Shown here piece by piece: positions 48,029 to 60,368 of a DNA stretch of 64,000 bases (position 1 is the stretch's first letter; each line of letters begins with the position of its first letter). The notes beneath the pieces are model-generated. The model was given only the letters and a program-made list of their open reading frames with translations, had not been told where the DNA came from and did no database searches. The translations under genes and the position numbers were made by a program. Source of the stretch: Gymnogyps californianus. Lineage: Eukaryota > Chordata > Aves > Accipitriformes > Cathartidae. Location of the stretch: NCBI RefSeq assembly GCF_018139145.2, contig NC_059482.1, positions 7,617,294-7,681,293 of the forward strand, given 5' to 3'.

Positions 48029-51000
48029 CACATACATTTTTTTCTCTATTGTAGGATAAAATCTAAGAAAAAAAGTAGCTGCTGATGAAGGTTGTGTGCA
48101 CTTGTGTGACGGGAAAGAGTTCATCAGTTCACTACCTGCTGGGGCATAAAGTTTCACCAGCCGAGAATCTGGCTCATGTATTACACACACAAATGAAGCA
48201 CTGCATCTCGGAGCAGGAGCCAAAACAGTAATAAACTCCAGAGAAGTAACCTCATGCGAAATTTAATATCAACACTGTAATGACTTCATTTTTTAGAGCA
48301 GTCATGTGGAAAAAAGGATGCTTAATTGTTATTGCCATAGGCTGGAGAACCAAGATGACTGGCACACAAAGAACGAAACTAAGAGCCCCAAAGCAGCCTT
48401 AACTTACTGTATCTGGGTTGGTTTGTTTTTCAGCCTTGGGTTACCTTCCTAAACCAGCCACATAATTTGCTTCTCCAAATTTTTTTGTGAGGTGATTGTG
48501 TGAGTGAAGGCCTATTTGTGTGGGCACAAAGACTCTATGCAGCCAGTAATCCACTTGGAAAGCACAAATACTCGGACACAGATGAATACACAGGCAGCTG
48601 GCAGAGCAGTAAGTGGCAAAGTCTGAAGAAATGTCATGTTATTTGAGGTAGAGATATCGATCAGTAATAAAGACCTTTGTCTTTCTAAATACATACATCA
48701 TGTTTGATTTCATAGCTGTATGGGTTTCAGGCAGCTTTCTACTTCCCTACAACTGCTAAGCAGCTCGCTCCTGTGCTTTACTTTTAAGAAGAAAATGCAC
48801 AACTGCAAAGGTAACCACAAATCTCTCAGACTGTGAAATATACATATAAAAGACATTTCCCACTACTCTAGATTTCAAATTCTTTTCACGTAGGCTATTG
48901 AAAGAGATGAAAATGGATAAATGTGTAGCCACCAATGGCGTCCGCCTCTCACTTTATAGAGAGCTACCATTTCATTAAGTTTGAAGTTTTTGAAATAATA
49001 TAATCATAATGAAAGAAAGGAAATAAAATTCTCAGAAAGTTCTCAAAGGAGTATTAAAAGATGAGATTTGAATAAGACTGATCAAATGTTGGAATGGAAG
49101 ATGCAGATAGGTCATAAGCCTTTGCTTTTTTGATTGCCCATATTGTCTCGAAACTGTTCAGCAGAACAAAGAGTTTTGTGGATGAAAGACTAGTGTGAAG
49201 AAACATGAATGTCAACTTGAGTTCTGAAAGACAGTCTGCTAATGAAATATTTTAAAAGTCATTTTCAAGGTGGTAGAAAGTTCTCACTGATGTGCACCAA
49301 TGCTTCTGATAAAAAGCATCAAATAGTTATGCAAGTATTGGCTTTTAGGTCTGAGAAAATAAAGCAATGCTTGTATGACTCCAAATGTTGCAGAAACATA
49401 TTTAGTTTTTATACTTTCAGAGGATTAAAAACAATAATTAGGATGTTTGTTTAGATTCTAGTTTAGGCATACAAAACAATTCTGGATCAGTTAATTTTCA
49501 ATATAACAAAGTAAGATAATATATAGTGCAAACTGAGTAGACTGAAAATAAAGACAGATTCTAAATGCATTTTTAGTTTAAGAAAAGAACCAATGCACTA
49601 TTTGTTTGTGCAATAAGTATAATTTGAGAGAAACAGTAAATAATACATTTGGCTGCTCCTAGTAAGATAGACTCTTGAATCTGACATTGCGTGATATTTA
49701 ACAGCTTCTTCATAATAGGAGTTCATAAGAAAGACAGACCTAAAAGCAGTAAACATATTTCCAACAATTCTATGTGAGCAGATCTAATTAAATTTTGGAA
49801 TATAAAAGCCTCTAAAGTAATACTGCCAATTCCCATCTTCTACAGGGATTTTCTTGTACACTTGAACTAGTTTCTAAAAAACTTGCTTTATCTTTCATTT
49901 CTTGTAAGGCCAAATTTTAACAGCATTGAAGTTCATAGAGGGGAGGCCTAATTTACCTTGAGCACCCACTGCTTCCGCCTTGGAACCATTTCTCATTAAA
50001 CTACTGAAATAAGACTGTAAGTCTGTAACCTTGGTGTGAGGATGAGCTGTCAGACAGCAAGACCAGATCCAGGGCAGATATTAAATACCTGAAGGGAAAT
50101 TTAAGTAAATTTTTTGCCTTTAGAACAAAATACTGAAGCAAGAAGCACTGCTGCCTGTAGTTACCTAAACCCCTTAAGTGACTTTTAGGAAGTTCCCTGG
50201 ATTCATCTCAGGGAGAGCCCAGTTACCCCAGTGTTTACATGGCTAAGGCACCTCTGCACTCAGCTATGCCCGCTCCTGACTGGCTTTTGGAAGCAAGGAG
50301 CTCGAAATCATCTGAGGCATTGGAACCTGTTGGCAGATTCAGAATACGCAGACCATAAACAAGCAGGAGAAAGTACGCTATAGAATTAAATTGCACTGAT
50401 CACTTTTTTGTCAAATACAGTCAAAGGAGAGGTGGTTCATACTTATTCCACTAATTAACACACTCTGCAAGAAGTGAGAGAGTTTCTGTCAGAGTGGCTG
50501 AAATCCTAACTTTATTACCTTCCAGAAAACCCTAGGGACCAAGCTAAGGCTACTTAAAAACAGAGGAGGGTCATCCCTACCCCATCTTGCTTAAGCGATT
50601 TCACAGTGTAGGAAAGAAATAAGGTTAAATAGGTCAGAAAGGAGGTACATGAAATAGGATTCTTAACAGGTGAAGGTAAACAAGATGGTGAGATGTGTAA
50701 CTCCACTGTTACCCTCAGCATATCTCAACGGCTAACTCTGAATAGCTGCCAAGTCAATCTCTCTGTTATCCTGAATCCCATTTGAAGGCACCTAGCTCTT
50801 GCTGTGCACTGTATAGGGACCTGATCATCTAAGAGCGAGCTCTGAGCTCTACACAGGCAGCCTCATTTTAGTTATGCTAATCTTCCTAAAATTTGGCTTT
50901 AAGTCTGCAACCCAGAGCCATTTTCTTTTGCTTCTATTTTGAGAATGTCATAAATATATTATATTTCTTCTTGTTTGAGTTACAGCATCAGCTTTTATTC

Positions 51001-52987
51001 CTAGGGTCACTATTTTCCATTAGATTATGGTAGGGCATAGGTTCTTTGTTCCAAAACAATACAGCCAGGTTTCAAAAAGATAATACATATTGTACGCTAA
51101 TGGAATAAAAAGTCTGTACTTGCTTTTAACAAGTATCCCTTTGGAAACAGGAAATGACCGGCTGTTATTGGCTGCTCTCCCTTATGATTTAAAAGAAAAA
51201 CTGTAGGAAGGCTTTAGTGAATGGCCTTTGATTTTCTGTCAATGCAGTTTTGCCAGAATTTTAACCGAGGTCCCATAAGTAAAAGTAAAACATTAATCTG
51301 CTCAGTCAGTCAGTCCCTGGATAAACCTTAGAAACGGAAAAAATGTTTACAACAAAGATATCATAACCCTTTGAATACTTAAAAGAATGATAACAAAGTA
51401 AGTATTTCTCTATTTAAAACTAGTTAAGATGCAACACTATTGTTCTGAATCTAGACAAAAAAATAAAAGCCAAAGATAAGTTAGTTTATATTTTAAAGTT
51501 ACTTAGCCTTTTTCTTAAAATCAGCCCTAAATGAAATGTTTAACTCTCTTTAAATGTGTGACACCATCCATCACAATTTTATAGTTAGACACATAATAAT
51601 GTATAATCTCAGCTTGCTGTCCACTTGTAAAAATGGGAATAGACTTCAAGAAATAAGCAATTTCCCAACAGAAAATTGGAAATTCTGCCAACCAATTCCA
51701 GGTGACCTGCCATCAATCAGTGTTAAATTCTCCCGAGCTATTGCTGAAGGGTATTGCCATTACTGACGGGCTTCACCTGGTGACTAATGGTATATAACAA
51801 ATACATTCAAGAACTACAGAAATCCTAAGAATCTGTAATTGTCAGTTAACTTCCAGTAAAGACCTTCTCAGGCAATTCAGAAAGAGTGAGATTTCTATAA
51901 CCTCGAAACTACTCATTTTTATTATAATGTTTTTTAAAAAAAAATCAGAATGACTTGATGCCATGAAACTAAATTAAATCAGACTGCAAAACACTTATTT
52001 GTTGCAGAATGATTTAATGTAAATCTACTTTGCCGTATGCACTGAATATGTGCTAATGTGACAATTACTCTAAACCTGGACTTACAATCAAGTTTCTAGA
52101 AAAACTGTGTGTGATTAATAATTATGATTAATGTTTGAAGTGTGCTGTTCTAGGGTAATAGTTCCCTTCATTTGCCTGAGTATACATTTAGAATAAAGTA
52201 TTCAAGTGTTTTGGTTACCCATGTAAAGCCAGCGTAGCTATGGATTACCTTACAGGTGAGAAACATGTTACAGACAAGAAATCCTGACTCTGTTCAACCA
52301 GTACCAGAGAAGCAGAGAGAAATGATGATGGCTTTGTATCATGGAATCTCCAAGAAATGGAAACAGGGTTTTCAAAGTTGACAAAACCAGAATCTGTCAA
52401 GATTTAAAGCTCTTTGTGAAGTACAGAAACTTTAATTTCCACTGAACATTCAGATTAAAAAATAAAATAAAATTTAAAAAAGTAGTGGGAAGTCCTGCTG
52501 GGCCCATCCTGGCCCATCAGATCAGATCAGGAAGTCTCTTGTCCCCTAGTAGCCCTTTCAAAGTCACTAATCCTGAGTTTAAAGGCCTACAGACTGTCAT
52601 TGTCAGCGAAGCTATACAGAGATCCAATGCAACAATTCTGCTTGCTTGATTTCTATGGGGCAACTCACAGGGGTGAAGACAAGCACATCTATGAATATTA
52701 GCAGGACCTAAATTTATAAAACCTGCAACAAGATGGGTAATTAATCATGTGTTAGGGGACCAAGAGATAGCAGTACCAGAATACATCTTTTTTTCTCTAA
52801 ATAAATCTGCTTCATGCTTTGCTATGTTAGGATAATAATTGTGGGTTTGTGAGATAGATACTACAACATTTTAATTCATGGTGAAAAGCTGTATTATAGT
52901 TCTAATGTCCATAGGACACTGGGCCACTCCCCAAAATAATGCAAATCAACAAAAAAAAGGAGATGAAAATATTTTATATGCATTCAG
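48029..52987. other. Unassigned DNA, no gene seen
   Basis: No gene recognised. The stretch 50150-50850 contains phrases (gcacctagctcttgctgtgc, taaggcacctctgcactca) typical of worn ancient repeats. 51900-52230 is dense in homeodomain-type cores such as 'gattaataattatgattaat' and has little repeat character, so it is a candidate conserved non-coding element. Confidence 0.35.
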
Positions 52988-53118
52988 TATCTGCTTTGTC
53001 GAAAAAGGTGGAAGACGATGAAGGCAGAGAATTAGATGCGAGCAGAAAGGAAACAGTCTTTAAATCCCTGATAACGTTCAAAATAAGAAGCCTCCTCATG
53101 CCCTTCACCATGGCTCAG
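52988..53118 (+). other. Candidate exon (plus strand), unrecognised
   Basis: A 131-nt open stretch lies between a modest acceptor (TATATGCATTCAG) and a strong donor (GCTCAG then GTAAAACG). The frame gives a charged peptide with KKVEDDEGRELDASRKE and KSLITFKIRSLL. Seven CpGs occur from 52998 to 53210, high for this window. The frame stays open from an ATG at 52939 to a stop at 53187 (82 codons), so a chance ORF is also a fair explanation. I do not recognise a protein family. Confidence 0.18.
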
Positions 53119-53740
53119 GTAAAACGTAGACAGAAGAAGATATCTCTACATAAGAGAGACATCTGGATCTTCCCTATATGTATGTAACAGCGGAGATTTC
53201 ACCGCATGTGATACTGATGGTTTAGGAGTCCTGGTTTTGTTCATAACTCATTATGTGCAGCCTTCTTATGCCTTGACCAGGCAGCAGTGACAAGAGCTGA
53301 ACACTTGGCTTTCCAGAATTACTGTTAAGAACAGAAATCTTCCCTCAAGCAGAGCAAGAGCCTTTTACTTTCGAACGGCATCATCTAGGATTCATCTAGG
53401 CACAGTTTGCTTGCTGTTGAGCAGGTTAAATTCAGAAAAGTAAATTTTCGAAAGGGCAGCCAATTTCTCAGTAAATACGGGGCTTGCTATGATGGGCTGC
53501 AAAGTTATGCACATTCTTTTCTGTTAAAAAACACATATTAGTGTGTTTGCACTCACAAGTCAATGCCAGTGAGGGCAATACTAAGAGCAGGTATTGGTTA
53601 TGAATATAGGACTGAAGTAATGCTGAGGTCTTCATTCCCGAAGTCAGGAGATGCTCAGCGTTTCATAAAATTCTGTGAATAATCAGATCATCTTTGCAAT
53701 GTTTATTAACTTTCTCACTGCATCCCTCTGTCAGAGGTGT
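53119..53740. other. Unassigned DNA, no gene seen
   Basis: Ordinary sequence; the decamer TTCATCTAGG or close variant is doubled at about 53380-53400. Confidence 0.4.
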
Positions 53741-53834
53741 TACTTAGAGCCATTTTACAGATGAAGTATAAAATGGAGAGGTGCTAAGTGGAAAAAGAAT
53801 TAGTATCCAAGACAGGGTTTCAGTCCCTTTGACA
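53741..53834 (+). repeat. MIR-type SINE fragment
   Basis: 'gagccattttacagatgaag', 'aaaatggagaggtgctaagt' and 'ccaagacagggtttcagtcc' reproduce the MIR core order (cattttacagatgagg, gagaggttaagtg, a gap, gggatttgaaccc). This is the clearest MIR-like copy in the window. Such SINEs predate the bird lineage. Confidence 0.6.
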
Positions 53835-56800
53835 TACTGAGAAATGATACGTCCCATTCTCTCCACAGCTTGCTGTGCTCTCTCTGAGTGCTTAACATCA
53901 TTTGCAAAAGAAATCGGCTTAGATTTTCTAAGCAGAGACTTAAAATAGCCTTAAATACTTAATGGCAGATTGAAAGATTAAGGAATAAAAGCAGAAATAT
54001 ATTGAACAAAATAGCATCTAAGATATTAATTTAATTACCAAGTCTCCTCTAAGGGTTCAGTAACTGATCTGTGGCAGCACGGACTTAATTTCTCCCTTCA
54101 AGTTCAGAACAGAGAAGAAGCAGATGACGTGATCTTCTATTATTCTCTAGATATATATCAATGAACACTGTATTGCTGTATTTCATAGAACAATGGTCCT
54201 TCAAGTTTAGTATCTTGTCTCAAGACATGTTTTCTGAGAGTACAGTCACTAATGGAACTCACTGAAAGACTTCAAACTGACCATAGATTAAAAATCAGAT
54301 TTTCCTTTGAAATCACATTTTCTGCGATAATTGCTCTTTTTAAAAATTTTAAAGACAATTTAAAAATTATTTCAGTTTGCTGAGTTAAACCCCAGCCTAT
54401 CAGATACTAACTGAATGGCTCCCTGCCATTAAGCAGCCTTAAATATTTTCAGTCTGTTCAGTAGCTGCCCATAACATATACTGGTATTCACTGAGTCACT
54501 GATGCTTCCAAATGACTTTTTGTAAAACCTGGACTTTGGTTATTTGGATTACTTTAAAACCAATTAAACACAAGCATTTCTCTCATTACTGTTAAAAACC
54601 CCCAAGTATTAACACATTTCAACACACCACAGTTTTTAAAACTCTTGAATTCTGACCACGTAAGTTCCATAAGCAAAGGATGAATTCTCAGTCACTGTAA
54701 TCGGGTAAGTTCCGCTGATTACGCAGGAATAGCAGGAGTGTAAACCAGATGATTTTTAAACAGTTCTAAAGAGATTTAGAGCTGTAAGTAACAGATCTGT
54801 AAATGACAGGATATATGCAAGAGATAACCCTAAAAAAGACCTTTCTTCTTATGAATACTTGTACTAAATTCACAGGAACTGCTCAGACAAATGTACTCTA
54901 CTGAGCAAGAATAAAAATAGGCCTGTACATGCTGACATCTGAAAGAAGAAAAAAGCAGGTATTTTCATAACGTAGCACATTTTTACTGTATTAAAGAGAG
55001 TCGCCTTAGAAATCCAAAGACATAGCATTGCTTACGACAAATACTAATTAAAACTGCTCAAGCCTGGAGATACGTGTCCACTTCAAACTTTACGAACCTC
55101 TTACAAAGCCCATCAGGCTTTTCAGGCCTGTCCCATATTGTTCACACATTGCATACTAGCATCGCCATCTGTGATGCTTCACAGCCACGACACATAGGAA
55201 GGAGAGAATGAGCATTACAGTTCACAAAGAAATATGTGCTATGGATTGTTTGCAAAAATAAGCATATATAAAACCCTACAGGAAATAGGTCTCCTTACAC
55301 CTACAGTCTGGGAAGAAGAGCTTTCTATCTGACACATCTCATACTAAATTATTATGGAAATTATAGGAATACTTTAGCATTGTATCATTATGCAGAATTA
55401 TGCCATTTCTGTAACATCACAGAAGTTACTGATAAACCTTAGGATATAATAAAGAGTTTAACTGAAATATTTGCTCAGAGTATTACACTATTAGGGAAAT
55501 CCAGATTTCCTGAAGGAGTAAATTCTGACACCCGTGCTCATGCTAAGTAGAACCTTAGTTCATGAGTTGTCTCACTGATTTAATAGACTTATTCATTGAA
55601 GAATCTCTTACAGTGGTCTGGAGGCCTGTAAGCAAGCCCCCACTTTTTAATACACAAAGACTGTTTTCCAAATCCTTCCTCAGCTGACAATTTCCCCATC
55701 AAAGGCAGAACAGCATTAATAAAACCTGCAGCATTGCCAAGCTTGAAATAAGTGATTCTGTTGTTTTAAATACAAATACTGAGACGTGATTATACACTTT
55801 GCAAGGAAGACATTCCCCTTCCTTGAAAAATGCAGAAGAGCAAAACCACTAAAGTAGTTTTGATAAATGCTGTCATTCTCTAAGGAAATTTAGGAATTAC
55901 AATGCTATTAAATGGAGCTACTTTATATCCTCTTTGAGTTTTCATTTCTTCAACAATGGAAACTGCCTTTGGGAAGATGACAGATGCTTATCCCATGAGT
56001 ATGTTAAGTGGCTCAATTATATCCTTGTGAGTAGACTGAGGCAATGAAAGCCAGAGACCTTGCAGTCCCCTGGCCTACTACTTCTGTAGGCAGCTTCTTC
56101 CAAGCCATTAAAATAAGCAAGCAAACAGCTCTACCATTCTTCACTCACAGAGAGAAATTTCTGTGATCCAGTAAAATTTCAAATGTCAAAAAATGTTTGA
56201 AATCGTATATTCTAACCATAAATATGCTTTTTGGGAACTTCTGTGTTTTGGACATATTAGTAAGTTTGGCCCAACTTTCTTCTCACATCACTGCTATCAG
56301 TGTCACTGCATCTTATTTCCAACCTGCTAAATCCAGACAAGATTATATGAAGTTGTCTCATTTCTTTCAACTTGTCCCTCCCAGCATGAGGATACCACCA
56401 GTCTGTGGGCTGGGCATGTGGCACCTTCAAGATTCTGAATAAATAACTGCAATTACAAGCAAGCAGGAGTAAAGAGCACAGTATCTGTTTTGGATTGTAA
56501 CTAGTAATACTCTTTAACAGGGACAAGCCAATTTGGAAAAATTTACAGTGAAAGGACACATAGTCACGATGGGAGAAGAAATATAGAAGAAAGTCAAGAC
56601 AGCATAGTGTGAATAGCACTGTTTTGAGATTTAAATATCAGAGGTTTTAGGAGTTATTCATTCAAAAAATGAACAGAATAGAAGGTTAAAGAAGTGAGAG
56701 GTGTTCTCTAACCCATAACAGCATGGCTTGCTTCATAACGGCCTCCACTGCAGTCTTGCATTGAGCTACTTTCTATTCTCCCCAAGTAGGAGCTGTAGAA

Positions 56801-58439
56801 TATTTTGTAAAGTTGCATCTTTTAAAGTCCAGAAAATAATCAGTGAAGCAAGATATATCTCCTTTAGAAAGAGGAATTAAACTCACCCCATGCTCCATGA
56901 AGCCATCAAGCTCATGGCTGAACAACACATTGTAGAGTTGAATATAATGAGGCTGCTGTATAATGTCACATTACAAAAAACTGTGCAACACTATAAAAAA
57001 AAATCCTACTGCATTCTGATAATACAGCTCCCTTTCCCCCTACTAAAAAAGGTTCAGAAGAAAACTAGGAAATTGATTCAGGCATAGCAATCTCTTACAG
57101 TTCATGTTAATTAGCCAGTTTTTCAGTCAAAATATACGCAGTGAAACACTCAACTGAGAATCCTTAGAGATTATCAGAAATTAAGTATATGAATTGCACA
57201 TGCTGTTAGAAACTGATCTTTCTTCACTATAAATTAACACAGCTATGGAGAGCAAAATCATGGTTATTTGAATGCTAAAATACTATTTTTATAAGTGACT
57301 ATTAATTAACTCTTCATTTGAAATTTTATTTGTTGACTGGAACTCTTTAACCTTGAAAACTCTATTATAAGAAGAATTCAACCTAACTTCTAAATGGTTA
57401 ACCTCTGAAATGGATGTTGAGTCTAATTATTCATTCATAATCCCAAATTTGGGGCATCCTTGATTATCCCAAACTTAAATAGACATAAGTGCAACAATGA
57501 ATCAGGCCTTAGACTTTTTCCTGGCCTTACACGTCTGAAACGTTTGGAGGCTTACCTTAAGAACAACCATACAAGGAGGCAAGAAAAATCAGCTGCTTGG
57601 TAGACTGCAATAAAAATGGAGTAAGCAAGAGTAAATAAGAGAAACTCTCCGTATGTCTCTTAAGAGATGACCCTGATGGCAAGAGCCATTTTCCTGTGCA
57701 GAAATCACTTCCTCATTTACAATTTATGTTTGGCCATTTTTCTTTTCCTTTATTTGAAAATTGAAATTTCATAGTCTTATATCCTGCATTTTTAGGGGAA
57801 GGAAAAAAAACCCCAACAACTAGAATATACTCCCACAGCACTGAAAAGAAAAGCTCGCTACCTCAGTCATCTACATCTGAGAAAGTTCATGCAGTGCTTT
57901 CCCAGGGCCACGCCACAGATGCTGTCTTCCTACATGGTGGCTTCCTGGTACAGCTACAAACATAGTTCATTATTGATCTATATCCCATTCTATATCAGGT
58001 AAGAAGATATAGTTTGTTCTGTGTCTTAATAGGCACCAGGCTGTGGACTGTGAAAGGCAAGTGTTGATATGAAATTTTTAAGAGAGTTCTCATAATGAAG
58101 CAGTACGAGTGACACAGATCTTCTAATCAGGCATTTAGTAATTTTGCTTTGCAGCTTGGAAAATGTCTTTCATTTAAATTCACCTCCTAGGAGCTGTGTG
58201 TTAGGCAATTATTCTCTACCAGAAGATTTCAAAGTCCAAGCAATTAAATGGGCTCTGTTCTTAAAGTAATACTGCCCTCAAAGCATCATTACTGTTGTTA
58301 AGAAATAGCAAACCTGAAGGCACAAAGATTTCTGTTCTCTCCTATGAATACAGGTGCAATTCCTATTAATGTTATTGACAATCAGGTGTGCATATTTACA
58401 GATCTAATCTAGAGTTTCTCTGGATGAGGAACACAGCTG
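53835..58439. other. Unassigned DNA, no gene seen
   Basis: No gene recognised. Opposed ORFs of 81 (plus) and 120 (minus) codons at 56197-56619 cancel each other as evidence. 57230-57470 has TTAATTAA and other homeodomain-type cores and could be conserved non-coding DNA. Confidence 0.35.
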
Positions 58440-59491
58440 AATATTCACAATTCTGAAAGAACACCACTGAAAAGGAGAACTGAGTTCAATTTCCAGAACA
58501 CTGAGACTTCTGAATTAATTTAATTCAAAATATGATGGCCTGTAGTGATATTAGTTCCAAATGTGCCCAGATATTAGCTAGGTAGAATTGAAGTTTTGTC
58601 AGGAATAGACTCCTGAGGAAGAACAACCTTACAAGACATGGCACCAGTGAGCATCTGTCTTCCTTTGAGTTACTACTAAGCGAATGTTCTTGTGAAGTAC
58701 AGTAAACCTCCATGTGCTGCTGAATTTCAGTCTCAGGTTGCCTCCTCACTGAAACAGAACGTAAATAGTTGATTTTCCTGTCAGACATTCAAAAAACTTA
58801 TGGTCATTTACAATCAGTTGGAACCACTGCCCAAAATACAGGTCATGTGGAAGTCTACAGACGGGTTTGATATGTAAACGTACAGAAGTAGTCTAAAGAA
58901 CTACAGGGTGGCAGTCCATTTTTGCAAAAAAGAACCATAGCCCACAGAGAAGCAGCACAGCCCTGAAAAAAAGCACATGCAGCAAGTGTCAAAAAGAGGT
59001 GAAGACAAGTCTTTAACAAGTTGGGTACATTTCAAAGTGTTGCAAGGGAAATCAGGCACAGAAATCCTTTCAAACGGAACAGATTCTTTAAACAGACCTT
59101 CTGAAATCCTTGAATCAGAAACTATTCTAAGTACCTTCTCTAGCAGTATCATTCCACTTAAAGAAGAGTCAAAAGAAAACAATGTCCAGGTTTACTTGGG
59201 AGACTGCAGAATTTCTGGGCCATTTGCTGGTAAAACAGATCTATGGCAACAGAAAGCTAGCAACAGAATTCCAGCTTCTAATCCAGTACAATCTATGTTG
59301 CTACAACACTCCTTAAAAAAGACAGCATTTCCTCTGATCCCGTAAAGAACCAATGCCATAATCAGACAGGCTTTCAACGCTTTAACACTGTGCTACTGTC
59401 ATCCTTTCTCGGCCAGGTTCACAAAAGCAATATGCTCGCAGCAGTTCCCATTGAGAACACACAAGTTGGTGGTTGTCATGCGCTTCAGTAA
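58440..59491 (+). pseudogene. Possible decayed protein-coding sequence, unrecognised
   Basis: The frame of the 122-codon ORF at 58977-59345 also reads protein-like far upstream to about 58440, interrupted by seven stop codons (for example TAG at 58938). Downstream, a shift at a run of six A (59315-59320) leads into another frame that stays open to a stop at 59489 and reads equally protein-like (GFQRFNTVLLSSFLGQ). Loss of one A in that run would explain the switch, as in a pseudogene. Between 58750 and 58957 another frame also reads plausibly, so a second indel is possible. Content is S-, K-, E- and N-rich with no named domain. It might be an old retrocopy, a dead exon of a fast-evolving gene, or chance. 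No poly(A) tail or introns can be shown. Confidence 0.35.
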
Positions 59492-59929
59492 ATCTCTCTT
59501 CTTCCATTTATTTCTCTGTTATTTCTATGCCTATCCTGCATATCTATTCAGTAATGACATAATCTAGGTTGTGCGGTACTGCAGTCACTGTGGCTCTGAA
59601 AACCTAAGATTGGTTAGACAGCGTAACAGTTTTGCCTCAGCAGAATTTTTCTTCACTGTTCCCTGGAGGGCAGGATTTATGCTTTTTTTAGTTTATAAGT
59701 TGTTTGCATTCTCAACAAAAAGTATGCAAAATTTGGTATAGTCATTTTACAGGTGTTGTCACCTGGTTATAATCTTTGCATTACAGTTTTCCAATTTAAC
59801 TAGCTAGATATTTAGGTATCATTTCAGCTGCACTAAGTAGCACAATTTATACTTTAATGTCATTAAACTGAAGAAGATGAGACAAAAGACAAACATGAAG
59901 GTAATTAAACACTACTTTCAAAGGCAATT
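59492..59929. other. Unassigned DNA, no gene seen
   Basis: AT-rich spacer between the coding-like block and the CR1 copy. The start of the CR1 may extend slightly into it. Confidence 0.4.
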
Positions 59930-60368
59930 TAAGAGAACATTGCCAAAAGCTTCTCAGTGATCAGAGATCTAGAAAACAACCTATAAAGAAAGGCTGAAAG
60001 AAGGGTTAAGTCTAGAGAAAAAGGACATTGAAAGACAGCAATACAACCATTGTCTTCAAATACACAAAGAAACATTTCATGAGGAAAAAGCGACAGTTAT
60101 TCTCCACATGCACTTGGAATAGGACAATAAACAATGGGCTTAAATTGCAACAAAGAGGGGGGAGGACAATACCACTCTCACAAAAGGGCTGGTAAACTAC
60201 TAGAATGAACTGCATGGACAGGCAGTGCAGCCTCTAGCACTGGAAATTTAAGAACAAATTAGATGAACTATTATCAGGAATTGTTTAGACAGAGCTGATC
60301 CTACTTGGGGATGGGGGCCAGATTACCACTTCAGCTTCCTTCTGTACCTATTTTCTATTATGTTACTA
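59930..60368 (+). mobile_element. CR1 LINE, truncated 3' end
   Basis: Landmarks in order: 'gatcagagatctagaaaaca', 'aacctataaagaaaggctga', 'gtctagagaaaaaggacatt', 'gtcttcaaatacacaaagaa', 'aataaacaatgggcttaaat', 'tgcaacaaagagg', 'cactggaaatttaagaacaa', 'ttatcaggaattgttta' and 'cttccttctgtaccta'. They follow the CR1 ORF2 end and tail closely. It is 5'-truncated and inactive. A 67-codon minus ORF over it is a shadow. Confidence 0.85.
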
